Source: Fodinibacter sp963834965 (GTDB taxonomy: Bacteria > Actinomycetota > Actinomycetes > Actinomycetales > Dermatophilaceae). Taken from it: a DNA stretch of 64,000 bases. This document shows positions 52,014 to 61,185 of the stretch, piece by piece. Numbering within the stretch: position 1 is the first letter of the stretch; each line of letters begins with the position of its first letter. The position numbers and the translations under genes were made by a program. Under the pieces are notes generated by a model. The model was not told where the DNA came from, did no database searches, and saw only the letters and a program-made list of their open reading frames with translations. The stretch covers positions 62,001 through 126,000 of the forward strand of contig CAWIEI010000017.1 in the NCBI GenBank assembly GCA_963834965.1, in the 5' to 3' direction.

Positions 52014-54863
52014 TCAGGTGGGGCCGAAGCCGGTGCTGACCAGCACGAGCTCGCCGGCCTCGTCGGTGGCTGCGAGGTCGAGCTCGGCCGTGATCCGCCA
52101 GTCGTGGTCACCGTCGGGGTCGTCGAGGATCTGGGTGACTACCCAGTGGTCGGCATCCTCCTCGTCGATGCGGAAGAGGGCCGGCCCGCGAGCCTGCGGC
52201 CCGGTGCCGAGGTCGTCGTACTCGGCGCGGTAGCCGGCGGCGGCGGCCTCCCACTCGTCCTGGGTGAGGCCGCCGTCGAGCGCGGCAAGGGCGGCGAAGC
52301 GGCGCAGTGCCACCAGCTCGACGCGCCGGAACATGCTCTGACGCACCATGACCCGCAGCGCACGGGGGTTGGCCGACAGGGCGCGCCCTTCGCTCGGGCT
52401 GCGCACCTCGATGAGCGGCTCGTCGGTGGGGTTGGCCAGTGACTCCCACTCGTCGAGCAGGCTGGAGTCGGTGTGCCGCACCACCTCGCCGAGCCACTCG
52501 ACGAGGTCGTCGAGCTCCTCGGTGCGGGCCGAAGCAGGCACGGTCGAGCGCAGCGCCCGGTAGGCGTCGGTGAGGTAGCGCAGCACCACCCCTTCGGCGC
52601 GGAACAGCTTGTGGTGGGCCACGAACTCGCCGAACCCCATCGCCCGCTCGAACATCTCACGCACCACCGACTTCGGCGACAGGCCGCGCGGGTCGACCCA
52701 CGGGTGCCGTTGCCGGTACGTGCGCAGCGCCGCCTCGAGCTCCTCGGCCATCGGGCGCGGCCAGCCCACGTCGTCGAGCGCGTCCATCCGCTCCTCGTAG
52801 TCGAGCCCGTCGGCCTTCATCGCCCCGACCGCCTCGCCGCGCGCTTCGAACCTTTGCGCCATCAGCGCCGGTCGCGGGTCGTCGAGGGTGGCTTCGATGA
52901 CGCTCACCACGTCGAGGGCGTAGCCGGGTGCCTCGGGGTCGAGCAGCTCGAGCACGGCCAGAGCGAAGGCCGACAGCGGCTGGTTGAGGGCGAAGCCGTC
53001 GCCGAGGTCGAGCGCCACCTGGAACGGACCCTCGACGTAGCGCCGCTCGTCGCCGCGCACGAAGTGCTCGAGCGCACTGACCTCCCGAGGTGCCTCCGCC
53101 GGGCGGGGTGCCGGCACGGCGGCCTCCGCCGCGGCCGGCGACGCGTGCCCCGCGGCGGCCAGCAGCGCGCCGATGGGGCCGAGGTCCTCGTCGGCCACCG
53201 GTCCGGGGATGCCGTCCGCACCGTCCGCGTCATCCGCACCGTCCGCGTCATCCGCACCGTCCGCGTCATCCGCACCGTCCGCGTCCTCGCTCGCAGGAGC
53301 GTTGGGGTCGCCGGGTGGCGGGGCGGAACCCGAGTCAGCAGCAACGACATCCGGGAGATCGGCGGGCAGCCAGTGGTCGAGGTCGGAGCCGTCGTCGGGC
53401 TCGACCACCTTGGCGCGCAGCAGCGACGCGAGCACCTGCACCGCGCGCTCGACGAGGGCCTCGCGGCGATCGGGTGTCTCGTGGTTGTCGAGCAGGAGGG
53501 TGTGCAGTGCGGCCTGCTGGCCCTCCCACTGGTCGAGCACGTTGAGCACCATCGCGTGGTTGACCCGCATCTTCGAGGTGAGCGGCTCGGGGGCGGCGGC
53601 GACGAGCCGGTCGTACGTGGCCTCGGTGTAGCTCAGCGCACCCTCCGGCGGCTTCTTGTGCACCACCTTGCGCCGCTTCTTGGGGTCGTCGCCGGCCTTG
53701 GCCAGTGCCTTGGCGTTGAGCACCACGTGCTCGGGCGCCTGCACGACGACGTAGCCGATGGTGTCGAAGCCGGCCCGACCGGCGCGACCGGCGATCTGGT
53801 GGAACTCGCGGGCGCGCAGCACCCGCTGCTTGCGGCCGTCGTACTTGGTGAGCGAGGTGAGCAGCACGGTGCGGATCGGCACGTTGATGCCGACGCCGAG
53901 GGTGTCGGTGCCGCAGATGACGGCGAGCAGCCCGGCCTGCGCCAGGGTCTCGACGAGGCGGCGGTACTTCGGCAGCATCCCCGCGTGGTGCACCCCCACC
54001 CCGTGCAGCACCAGCCGTCGCAGGGTGACCCCGAACCCCTTGCCGAAGCGGAAGCCGCCCACGGCATCCTTGATGGCCGCCTTGCGGGCGCTCGAGACGA
54101 GCTCGACGCTGGTCAGGGCCTGCGCCTGCTCCACCGCCGACGCCTGGGTGAACGACACGACGTAGACGGGGCCCTGGTCGTCGCGCAGCAGCAGCTCGAT
54201 GGTCTCGTGCACAGCCGTGAGCACCCACGAGAACTCCAGTGGAACAGGCCTTTCCGCACCAGTGACGGCGACCGTCTCGCGGCCGGTGCGGCGGGTGAGG
54301 TCCTCCTCGAAGAACGCCGTCTCACCCAGGGTCGCCGACATGAGGAGGAACTGGGTGTCGGGCATCAACAGCAGGGGCACCTGCCACGCCCAGCCGCGGT
54401 CGGGCTCGGTGTAGAAGTGGAACTCGTCCATGACGACCAGCCCGATGTCGGCCAGCTCGCGGTCGCGCAGCGCGTGGTTGGCCAGCACCTCGGCGGTCGC
54501 GCAGATGATGGGGGCGCCCGGGTTCACCGCCGCGTCGCCCGTGAGCATGCCGACCTTGTCGGCGCCGAAGATCTCGACCAGCGCGAAGAACTTCTCGCTG
54601 ACCAGCGCCTTGATCGGCGCGGTGTACCAGCTGCGCCGGCCCTCGGCCATGGCCAGGGCGTGGGCGGCCACCGCGACCAGTGACTTGCCCGAGCCGGTCG
54701 GCGTGGCCAGCACGACGTGGGCACCGCCGGCCAGCGCCAGCACCGCCTCCTCCTGCGCGGGGTAGAGCGCGAAGCCACGCTCACCGGCCCAGTCGAGGAA
54801 GACGTCGAAGGCCGCGTCCGCGCCGGCGGTCGAGGCGCCGGACAGGCGGTCGGTGAGGGTCAT
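52014..54863 (-). CDS. DEAD/DEAH helicase with DUF3516 (Ski2/Mtr4-like)
   Basis: 949 aa superfamily 2 RNA/DNA helicase. ATG 54863. Walker A ATPTGSGKS (Lys60), motif Ia TAPIKALVSEKF, Walker B VMDEFHF, motif III LMSATLG, and motif VI HQIAGRAGRAGFDT. The C-terminal half is the actinobacterial DUF3516 module. Between them lies an acidic low-complexity linker of GADDAD repeats (about residues 525-550) encoded by an 18-bp tandem repeat. Ski2-like enzymes unwind structured RNA; a role in RNA turnover is inferred. A short antisense overlap exists only with upstream non-coding sequence. Confidence 0.92.
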   Translation of the reverse strand: MTLTDRLSGASTAGADAAFDVFLDWAGERGFALYPAQEEAVLALAGGAHVVLATPTGSGKSLVAVAAHALAMAEGRRSWYTAPIKALVSEKFFALVEIFGADKVGMLTGDAAVNPGAPIICATAEVLANHALRDRELADIGLVVMDEFHFYTEPDRGWAWQVPLLLMPDTQFLLMSATLGETAFFEEDLTRRTGRETVAVTGAERPVPLEFSWVLTAVHETIELLLRDDQGPVYVVSFTQASAVEQAQALTSVELVSSARKAAIKDAVGGFRFGKGFGVTLRRLVLHGVGVHHAGMLPKYRRLVETLAQAGLLAVICGTDTLGVGINVPIRTVLLTSLTKYDGRKQRVLRAREFHQIAGRAGRAGFDTIGYVVVQAPEHVVLNAKALAKAGDDPKKRRKVVHKKPPEGALSYTEATYDRLVAAAPEPLTSKMRVNHAMVLNVLDQWEGQQAALHTLLLDNHETPDRREALVERAVQVLASLLRAKVVEPDDGSDLDHWLPADLPDVVAADSGSAPPPGDPNAPASEDADGADDADGADDADGADDADGADGIPGPVADEDLGPIGALLAAAGHASPAAAEAAVPAPRPAEAPREVSALEHFVRGDERRYVEGPFQVALDLGDGFALNQPLSAFALAVLELLDPEAPGYALDVVSVIEATLDDPRPALMAQRFEARGEAVGAMKADGLDYEERMDALDDVGWPRPMAEELEAALRTYRQRHPWVDPRGLSPKSVVREMFERAMGFGEFVAHHKLFRAEGVVLRYLTDAYRALRSTVPASARTEELDDLVEWLGEVVRHTDSSLLDEWESLANPTDEPLIEVRSPSEGRALSANPRALRVMVRQSMFRRVELVALRRFAALAALDGGLTQDEWEAAAAGYRAEYDDLGTGPQARGPALFRIDEEDADHWVVTQILDDPDGDHDWRITAELDLAATDEAGELVLVSTGFGPT
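53212..53287 (-). repeat. 18-bp tandem repeat encoding GADDAD
   Basis: CCGTCCGCGTCATCCGCA repeats at 53221, 53239 and 53257, with a partial unit from 53275. It is in frame (18 = 6 codons), so unit number changes would alter linker length without breaking the gene. Confidence 0.93.
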
Positions 54864-54990
54864 TGCGGCCGATTCTCCCCTACCGGCCCCGCCCCGGGCG
54901 CCACCCCGGTCGACGTGGTGCGCCAGACAGGGGTGGGCTCTGGCGGCGCCGGAGGCAGCCTGCGACGCTGGAGCCGAGGAGATGATGACG

Positions 54991-55446
54991 ATGGTGGATA
55001 CCCAGCTCGTCGAGCTGCCGTCCGAGACGGTGGCAGTGGTGCGCAGCGTGGTGCCGATGGGCGGTCTCACCGACTTCTTCGGTGAGGCCTACGTTCGGGT
55101 CGCGGGGGCGGTGCCTGCAGCAGGGGGCCGGCTCGCAGGCCCGCCCTTCGCCTGGTACCACGCGATGCCGGGAGACACCGTCGACGTCTCGGCCGGCTTC
55201 GTCGTGGCGGGCGACGTTCACGAGCCCGACGGCGGTGTACACGTGGTCGAGCGCCCGGGCGGGCGCGCCATGGTGGCCGTGCACGAGGGGTCCCACGACG
55301 GGCTCGGCGGCACGTGGGCCGAGCTGGCGTCGGCCGCCGTGGCCCGCGGCTGGCAGGGTCGCGACGACTTCTGGGAGGAGTACCTCACCGAGCCTGTTGG
55401 CGACGAGTCCGACTGGCGCACCCGGCTCGTGCTGCCGCTGCGTTGA
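54991..55446 (+). CDS. GyrI-like / effector-binding domain protein
   Basis: 151 aa. ATG 54991 is chosen because GAGGAG ends 9 nt upstream; the ATG at 54982 directly abuts it. The sequence (LVELPSETVAVVRSVVPMGG, FVVAGDVHEPDGGVHVVERP, GGRAMVAVHEGSHDGLGGTW) follows the AraC/SOUL-type GyrI-like fold that binds small cationic or hydrophobic ligands. The C-terminal EEYLTEP is typical. It stands alone without a DNA-binding domain. Divergent from the helicase gene. Confidence 0.85.
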   Translation: MVDTQLVELPSETVAVVRSVVPMGGLTDFFGEAYVRVAGAVPAAGGRLAGPPFAWYHAMPGDTVDVSAGFVVAGDVHEPDGGVHVVERPGGRAMVAVHEGSHDGLGGTWAELASAAVARGWQGRDDFWEEYLTEPVGDESDWRTRLVLPLR

Positions 55447-55452
55447 CCCGGG

Positions 55453-56109
55453 TCATCGGGTGCGCGGGGCGGTGCTCGCGCCGACGTGCTCGGTGAGCCA
55501 GTCGACGAGCGGGCGCACGGCCCGCCAGTCGGTGCGAACCCGGTCGACGACCTCCGGCGTCGAGACCCAGACCGGTGCCCCGTGCTCGCGCAGGCCGATG
55601 AGGTTCTTGTACCTCATCAGCTCCAGGCGGGGGTGGTCGGCGGCCACGCCCCTCGGCCGGGTCGCGACCTGCTCTCCGCCGAGCCGGAACCCGGCCGCGG
55701 TGAGCTCGTCGACGACGCCCTGCAGCTGCTGTCCCGGCCTCGGGGCGTCGATCGCTGCTCGCAACCGGGGCAGCTGGTCGGGCCCGGTCGGGTAGAAACC
55801 GCCGCCGGTCATCAGTCCCTCGCCGTTGACCTGCAGGTAGAAGCCCATCCCCGGCACGGTCGTCGCGAGCGCGCCCTGGTGGTCCTTGTAGGGGGACTTG
55901 TCGGCGCTGAACCGCACGTCGCGGTTGGCCCGGTAGAGACGGGCCGGCCCGAACTCCTCCTCGAGCGCGTCGAGCAGCCCCTCGAGCGGCTCGCGCACCG
56001 ACGACGCGTAGCGCGCCCTGTGGGCCTGCCACCACGTGCGGGAGTTCTCGGCGCGCAGCTCGTCGTAGAAGTCGAACGCATCGGTCGGGATGCCGGAGAA
56101 GCCGCTCAC
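55453..56109 (-). CDS. DUF2461 family protein
   Basis: About 218 aa. GTG 56109 (VSGFSGIPTDAFDFYDEL) is the likely start, though its Shine-Dalgarno is weak; an in-frame ATG at 56130 would add seven residues. Family motifs: FYDELRAENSRTWWQAHR, DVRFSADKSPYKDHQGA and GFYLQVNGEGLMTGGGFY. DUF2461 (TIGR02453) proteins are widespread and uncharacterised. It is convergent with the GyrI-like gene (6 nt gap). Confidence 0.92.
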   Translation of the reverse strand: MSGFSGIPTDAFDFYDELRAENSRTWWQAHRARYASSVREPLEGLLDALEEEFGPARLYRANRDVRFSADKSPYKDHQGALATTVPGMGFYLQVNGEGLMTGGGFYPTGPDQLPRLRAAIDAPRPGQQLQGVVDELTAAGFRLGGEQVATRPRGVAADHPRLELMRYKNLIGLREHGAPVWVSTPEVVDRVRTDWRAVRPLVDWLTEHVGASTAPRTR

Positions 56110-56142
56110 GCACTCACTCTGGCACGGCATCCGTCCCGCCGT

Positions 56143-56182
56143 GAGTGCGGAAGTGGTCGCCAGGGCAACCACTTCCGCACTC
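56143..56182 (-). terminator. Terminator of the aldo/keto reductase gene
   Basis: GAGTGCGGAAGTGGT (56143-56157) pairs perfectly with ACCACTTCCGCACTC (56168-56182) around a 10-nt loop. It begins 12 nt downstream of the reductase stop and lies upstream of the DUF2461 gene. Confidence 0.8.
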
Positions 56183-56194
56183 GCCGCAGAGGCT

Positions 56195-57049
56195 CTAGCT
56201 CAGGCGGGACAGCTCGTCGCCGGTGAGCCGCAGCTCGGCCGCCTGCACCGAGTCCTCGATCGAGGCCGGCCGCGAGGCGCCCGGGATCGGCACGACGACG
56301 TCGGCCAAGGACAGCTCCCAGGCCAGGGCCACCTGCTGGGGGCTCACCCCGTGCGCCTGCGCCACCTGCGCGAAGGCCTCGTGCGTCGCACCCAGGTCAC
56401 CGGCCTTCGAGATGCCGCCGAGCGGGCTCCACGGCAGGAACGCGATGCCGAGCCCGGCACAGTGCTCGAGCTCGCCCTGGCTGGACCGGAAGGCGGGCGA
56501 GAACTGGTTCTGCACCGACGCCAGCCGGCCGCCGAGCACCTCGTTGGCCTCGTCGATCTGCGCGACCGTGGCGTTCGAGATGCCGGCCCGCACGATGACG
56601 CCCTCGTCGAGCAGCTCGACCAGCGCACCGACCGACTCGGCGTAGGGCACGTTCGGGTCGGGGCGGTGGAACTGGTACAGCCCGATGGCGTCGACGCCGA
56701 GCCGCCGGGCCGAGTCGCGGGCCGCCTGCTTGAGGTAGGCCGGGTCGCCGTTGAGCGTCCACGAACCGTCGCCGGGGCGCAAATGGCCGCCCTTGGTCGC
56801 CACGACCACCGAGGTCGGGTCGCCGCCCCACGAGCGGAGCGCACCGGCGACGAGCTCCTCGTTGTGGCCCACCTCGTCGGCGTGCAGGTGGTAGGCGTCG
56901 GCGGTGTCGATGAGCGTGACCCCGGCGTCGAGTGCCGCGTGGATCGTGGCCACGGAGCGCTTGGTGTCGGGGCGCCCCTCGATCGACATCGGCATCCCGC
57001 CGAGCCCGATCGCGCTCACCTTCAGGTCTGCGATGCTGCGCTGCTGCAT
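56195..57049 (-). CDS. Aldo/keto reductase
   Basis: 284 aa NADP(H)-dependent TIM-barrel oxidoreductase. ATG 57049 has AGGAG 8 nt upstream. The catalytic tetrad is Asp48, Tyr53, Lys86 and His128 (DTADAYH, ATKGGH, YQFHRPDP). The coenzyme motif GASRPASIEDSVQAAEL is near the C-terminus. It resembles the YghZ/general stress group of aldo/keto reductases. Substrate unknown. It is divergent from the nuclease gene across 344 nt. Confidence 0.93.
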   Translation of the reverse strand: MQQRSIADLKVSAIGLGGMPMSIEGRPDTKRSVATIHAALDAGVTLIDTADAYHLHADEVGHNEELVAGALRSWGGDPTSVVVATKGGHLRPGDGSWTLNGDPAYLKQAARDSARRLGVDAIGLYQFHRPDPNVPYAESVGALVELLDEGVIVRAGISNATVAQIDEANEVLGGRLASVQNQFSPAFRSSQGELEHCAGLGIAFLPWSPLGGISKAGDLGATHEAFAQVAQAHGVSPQQVALAWELSLADVVVPIPGASRPASIEDSVQAAELRLTGDELSRLS

Positions 57050-57393
57050 GTCGTCAACTCCTGTTCGTCAGGTTGTCGTGGATGCCGTCCGGGCACGAGG
57101 GTGGCCAACAGCCGCGACCTCGCAGAACTTCCCGGCCGCGCGGATCAGTGGCGGCGCAGGGCCGACTCCTGGTGGGCGCCGACGCTAGCCGGATGCCGTG
57201 CCGCACGGGAGTTGTGCGACGCCCGCTCGGCGCTGTCGAAGGGTGGGGAAACCGTCATCGGCCGTTCACCGAAGGGCCTGTTCCTAGAAGTCGCCGAGGC
57301 CCGGTGCGGGTGTTACGTTCGCGCCGCATCGTGTGCGGGCGAGGCGGCGCGACATCGCAGCCGACCCCCGCTGAAACCCTGGAGGGGACCTAC
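57050..57393. other. Divergent intergenic region
   Basis: 344 nt separate the reductase start from the nuclease start. Apart from the two ribosome binding sites (AGGAG at the left end and GGAGGGG at 57380-57386) I find no convincing palindrome, tRNA or ORF. A TGTTACGTT element near 57311 could be a weak -10 region for the nuclease gene. Confidence 0.6.
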
Positions 57394-60300
57394 ATGGCTT
57401 CGTCGTTCCGTCGGTTCGTGGGGAGGATCGCCGTCGGCGTCCTCGTCGTGGCCGCTCCCGTCGTGCTGGCGCCCGTGGCGGCGTCCGCGGCCGCACCCAC
57501 CGAGCTGTTCTTCTCCGAGTACGTCGAGGGGTCGAGCAACAACAAGGCCCTCGAGGTCTACAACGGAACCGGCGCGGCGGTCGACCTGGCCGCCGGTGGC
57601 TACAACGTCCAGGTGTTCGCCAACGGCGGGACGGCCGCCACCAACACCATCGCCCTGACCGGGTCGGTGGCCAGCGGCGGCACCCTGGTGATCGCGAACC
57701 CGTCGTCGACGGCCGACCTGCTGGCCCTGGCCCAGCAGACCAGCGGGTCGATCAACTTCAACGGCAACGACGCGGTCACCCTGCGCAAGGGCAGCGCCGT
57801 GCTCGACGCCATCGGCCAGGTCGGCAACGACCCGGGCGCCAACGGCTGGGGGGCGGGCACCTCGACCGCCACCTTCGACCGGACGCTCCGCCGGATGCCG
57901 TCGGTCTGCGCCGGAGACCCCGACGGCACCGACGCCTTCGACCCCGCCGTGCAGTGGGACGGGTTCGCCCGCGACACCTTCGACGGCCTCGGCAGCCACA
58001 CCGCCGAGTGCGGAACCACGCCGGCGCCCGACGACGCCCCGACCGTCGCGTCGGTCACCCCCGCGTCCGGCGGTACCGCCCAGGCAGCGGTGAGCCCGAC
58101 GGTCACCTTCAGCGAGCCGGTCGACCTGGCTCAGGGCGCGATCACGCTCGCCTGCACGCCCGGTGGCTCGATCGACGCGACCGTCACCGGCGGCCCCACC
58201 ACGTACACCGTCGACCCGGCCGCCAACCTCGCCGACGGCGACACCTGCGCCCTCACCGTGCACGCGGCCCTCGTGACCGACGTCGACACCAACGACCCCC
58301 CGGACGCCCTGGCGGCCGACGTCACCTCGACCTTCACCGTGGCTGACTCGTGCCTGGCGACCGCGACGCCCATCGGGCAGGTGCAGGGACCGGGTGAGAC
58401 CAGCCCGCTCGTCGGCCAGCGCACCACCGTGCGTGGGGTGGTCGTCGGTGACTACGAGGGCCCCTCCCCGGCCCTGCGCGGCTTCTACCTGCAGGACCCG
58501 AAGGGCGACGGGGACCCCGCGACCTCCGATGGCATCTTCGTCTTCAACGGCGGCGGCCAGGACCTCGTGCAGCTCGGCGACCTGGTCACCGTCACCGGCA
58601 ACGTCGGCGAGAACCAGGGCCAGACCCAGGTGTCGGTGACCGCCGCGAACGTCGCCGAGTGCGGCACGGGCACGGTCGACCCCACCGACGTCACCCTGCC
58701 GATGGCCAGCGCCTCCGCGTTCGAGCCCTACGAGGGCATGCTCGTGCGGATGGCGCAGACCCTCACCGTCACCGAGCACTTCCAGCTCGGTCGGTTCGGC
58801 GAGGTGCTGCTCTCCTCGGGCGGGCGGCTGCGCCAGCCGACCAACGTCGTCGACCCAGGCGCCCCCGCCAATGCCCTGCAGGCCAGCAACGACCTGAACC
58901 AGCTGCTCGTCGATGACGCCACCCAGGCGCAGAACCCCGACCCGATCGTGTTCGCCCGCGACGGCCAGCCGCTCAGCGCCACCAACACCCTGCGCGGCGG
59001 CGACACCGCGACCAACCCGGTGGGGGTCATGACCTACACGTGGGGTGGCGCCAGCGCCAGCCCGAACGCCTACCGGCTGCGCCCCGTCAACGCACTCGAC
59101 GGCGGCATCGACTTCACTGCGGCCAACTCCCGCCCGACCCACCCCGCCGACGTCGGGGGTGACGTGCGGGTGGTCGGCATGAACCTGCTCAACTACTTCA
59201 ACACCTTCGGCGTCACGGCTTGTCGCTTCGGCACCCAGGGGGCCACCGCGGAGTGCCGCGGGGCCGACAACGCCGGCGAGTTCGACCGGCAGTGGCCCAA
59301 GACCGTCGCGGCCATCCTCGCGATGAACCCCGACGTCGTCGGCGTCAACGAGATCGAGAACGACGGCTACGGCCCCGACTCGGCGCTCGCCGACCTGGTG
59401 GGCAAGCTCAACGCCGCCACCGCGCCCGGCACCTACGCCTACGTCGACGCGGATGCCGCGACCGGCCAGGTCGACGCGCTCGGCACCGACGCCATCAAGG
59501 TCGGGCAGATCTACAAGCCCGCGAAGGTGACCCCCGTGGGGAAGACGGCCGTGCTGAACAGCACCGAGTTCGTCAACGGCGGCGACCCCGCCCCGCGCAG
59601 CCGCCCCTCGCTCGCGCAGGCCTACAAGGTCAACGCGACCGGGGGCGTCTTCATCACCGACATCAACCACCTCAAGAGCAAGGGCTCGGCCTGCACCGTG
59701 CCGGATGCCGGTGACGGACAGGGCAACTGCAACGCCGCGCGCACGGTGGCCGCCAAGGCGCTCGCCACCTGGCTGGCCTCGGACCCCACGGGCACCGGCG
59801 ACCACGACGTGCTCCTGGTCGGTGACTACAACTCGTACGCGAAGGAGGACCCGATCCGGGCCCTCGAGGCGGCCGGGTTCACCAACCTCATCGAGGACCG
59901 GATCGGCGCCGACGCCTACAGCTACGTCTTCGACGGCCAGTGGGGCTACCTCGACCACGCGCTCGGCTCCCAGTCGATCCGCTCGCAGGTGACCGGGGTG
60001 ACCGAGTACCACATCAACGCCGACGAGCCCTCGGTGCTCGACTACAACACCAACTTCAAGACGCCCAACCTGCAGTCAACGCTCTACGCGCCCGACCAGT
60101 ACCGCGTGTCCGACCACGACCCGGTCGTCGTCGGCCTCTCGCCGAACTCGCCGGCCACCGTGAAGGCGGCCTTCGTCGACGCCTCGCTCTCCTGCGCCCG
60201 CACGGCGCGGCTCAGCGTCGACATCAGCGACCGCGACGCCGCCGATACCCACACCGTGCGCGTCGACTGGGGTGACGGCTCCACGCCGACCACGGTCGAC

Positions 60301-60738
60301 CCGGCCACCAGCCCGCTGTCCCTGACCCACCGCTACGCCAAGGCGGGCCGCTACACGGCCACCATCACGGTCACCGACAGCCACGGCCACGTGACGACCA
60401 CGACCGCGGCGGTCTCCGTCGAGTACGTGAGCACCGGCCTGGTGCCCCGACTGGGCTCGTCGACGAGCCCGCTCGTGGTGAAGCGGGGGTCGGTGCTGCC
60501 GGTGGCGGTCGGCTACATCGACTGCAACGGGCGGATCCCGCGGGACATCGCACCGGTCGTCACCGTCGAGCTCGATGGCGCCACCGTGCTCGAGCAGCCG
60601 ATGAGCCAGGTCGGCCCGGTGTGGCTGCACCTCCTGCGCACGGGGAGCCTGCCGGCCTCGACCGGCACCTTCACCGTGACCGTGACGGTGCCCTCCACCG
60701 GGCAGACCGACACGGGCACCTTCCGCCTGCGCCGCTGA
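57394..60738 (+). CDS. Secreted ExeM/NucH-type extracellular endonuclease
   Basis: 1114 aa. ATG 57394 after GGAGGGG encodes a signal peptide (RRFVGRIAVGVLVVAAPVVL, ASAAAP). Domains in order: lamin-tail domain about 32-175 (FFSEYVEGSSNNKALEVYN); an Ig-like Big_5 domain about 215-300; an OB-fold about 320-420 as in YhcR/ExeM; an endonuclease/exonuclease/phosphatase domain about 589-915 (MNLLNYFNTFG, VNEIENDGYG, HLKSKGSAC, VGDYNSYAKEDP, DHDPVVVGL); a PKD domain about 945-1020 (DWGDGST); and a final beta domain. Active-site Asn, Glu, Asp and His are all present. Probably degrades extracellular DNA for nutrients or biofilm turnover. Confidence 0.93.
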   Translation: MASSFRRFVGRIAVGVLVVAAPVVLAPVAASAAAPTELFFSEYVEGSSNNKALEVYNGTGAAVDLAAGGYNVQVFANGGTAATNTIALTGSVASGGTLVIANPSSTADLLALAQQTSGSINFNGNDAVTLRKGSAVLDAIGQVGNDPGANGWGAGTSTATFDRTLRRMPSVCAGDPDGTDAFDPAVQWDGFARDTFDGLGSHTAECGTTPAPDDAPTVASVTPASGGTAQAAVSPTVTFSEPVDLAQGAITLACTPGGSIDATVTGGPTTYTVDPAANLADGDTCALTVHAALVTDVDTNDPPDALAADVTSTFTVADSCLATATPIGQVQGPGETSPLVGQRTTVRGVVVGDYEGPSPALRGFYLQDPKGDGDPATSDGIFVFNGGGQDLVQLGDLVTVTGNVGENQGQTQVSVTAANVAECGTGTVDPTDVTLPMASASAFEPYEGMLVRMAQTLTVTEHFQLGRFGEVLLSSGGRLRQPTNVVDPGAPANALQASNDLNQLLVDDATQAQNPDPIVFARDGQPLSATNTLRGGDTATNPVGVMTYTWGGASASPNAYRLRPVNALDGGIDFTAANSRPTHPADVGGDVRVVGMNLLNYFNTFGVTACRFGTQGATAECRGADNAGEFDRQWPKTVAAILAMNPDVVGVNEIENDGYGPDSALADLVGKLNAATAPGTYAYVDADAATGQVDALGTDAIKVGQIYKPAKVTPVGKTAVLNSTEFVNGGDPAPRSRPSLAQAYKVNATGGVFITDINHLKSKGSACTVPDAGDGQGNCNAARTVAAKALATWLASDPTGTGDHDVLLVGDYNSYAKEDPIRALEAAGFTNLIEDRIGADAYSYVFDGQWGYLDHALGSQSIRSQVTGVTEYHINADEPSVLDYNTNFKTPNLQSTLYAPDQYRVSDHDPVVVGLSPNSPATVKAAFVDASLSCARTARLSVDISDRDAADTHTVRVDWGDGSTPTTVDPATSPLSLTHRYAKAGRYTATITVTDSHGHVTTTTAAVSVEYVSTGLVPRLGSSTSPLVVKRGSVLPVAVGYIDCNGRIPRDIAPVVTVELDGATVLEQPMSQVGPVWLHLLRTGSLPASTGTFTVTVTVPSTGQTDTGTFRLRR

Positions 60739-60755
60739 CGGTAGCGGCGACACGG

Positions 60756-60785
60756 AACGGGGCGGGCCGTCAGGCCCGCCCCGTT
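60756..60785 (+). terminator. Terminator of the nuclease gene
   Basis: AACGGGGCGGGCC (60756-60768) and GGCCCGCCCCGTT (60773-60785) form a perfect 13-bp stem with the tetraloop GTCA, 17 nt after the stop. Confidence 0.88.
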
Positions 60786-60810
60786 GGTGCGTCCACCCCC
60801 AGCATGCCGG

Positions 60811-60905
60811 TCAGGGTGCGACCACGACCCGTCGACGCGCCGTCCCGGCGGTGACCGCAGCCCAAGCGGCCGGGGCCCCGTCGAGCGGCACGACGTCGTG
60901 GCTGA
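60811..60905 (-). pseudogene. C-terminal remnant of a zinc-type alcohol dehydrogenase
   Basis: The minus frame ending in TGA at 60813-60811 reads VSHDVVPLDGAPAAWAAVTA, then GTARRRVVVAP. This is the typical last strand and helix of medium-chain alcohol dehydrogenases. The rest of the gene is missing: within about 100 nt the sequence becomes the antisense of an IclR remnant. Confidence 0.6.
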
Positions 60906-61185
60906 CCTCGACGAGGAGCTCGCCCGGGTGCGCGCCCGCGGCTGGGCGCTGGCCGACGAGGAGCTCGCGCCCGGGGTGCGCTCGGTGGCGGTGCCGGTGC
61001 GCGACGGCACCGGCGCGGTACGGGCCGCCATGAACATCACGGTGCATGCGGCCGAGACCTCGACCGAGCGGCTGCGCGACGAGCTGCTACCGATGCTGCA
61101 GCGCACGGCGGCCGAGGTGAGCGAGGACTGGGCGCTCTGGCAGCGCCGCCCGCACGTCGAGGTGGCTCAGCCGATCTCGAGGTAG
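60898..61185 (+). pseudogene. C-terminal remnant of an IclR-family regulator
   Basis: From about 60898 the plus frame reads VADLDEELARVRARGWALAD, then EELAPGVRSVAVPVRDGTG and AAMNITVHAAETSTERLRDE. This is the effector-binding end of IclR/PcaR-type regulators. The winged-helix half is absent and no start or ribosome binding site is present. With the neighbouring alcohol dehydrogenase remnant it marks a deletion joint near 60900. Confidence 0.7.

Noticed and set aside
60784..61185. A real gene of 133 codons
   Set aside because: The first 38 codons are the antisense of the alcohol dehydrogenase remnant and only the C-terminal IclR part has family similarity.
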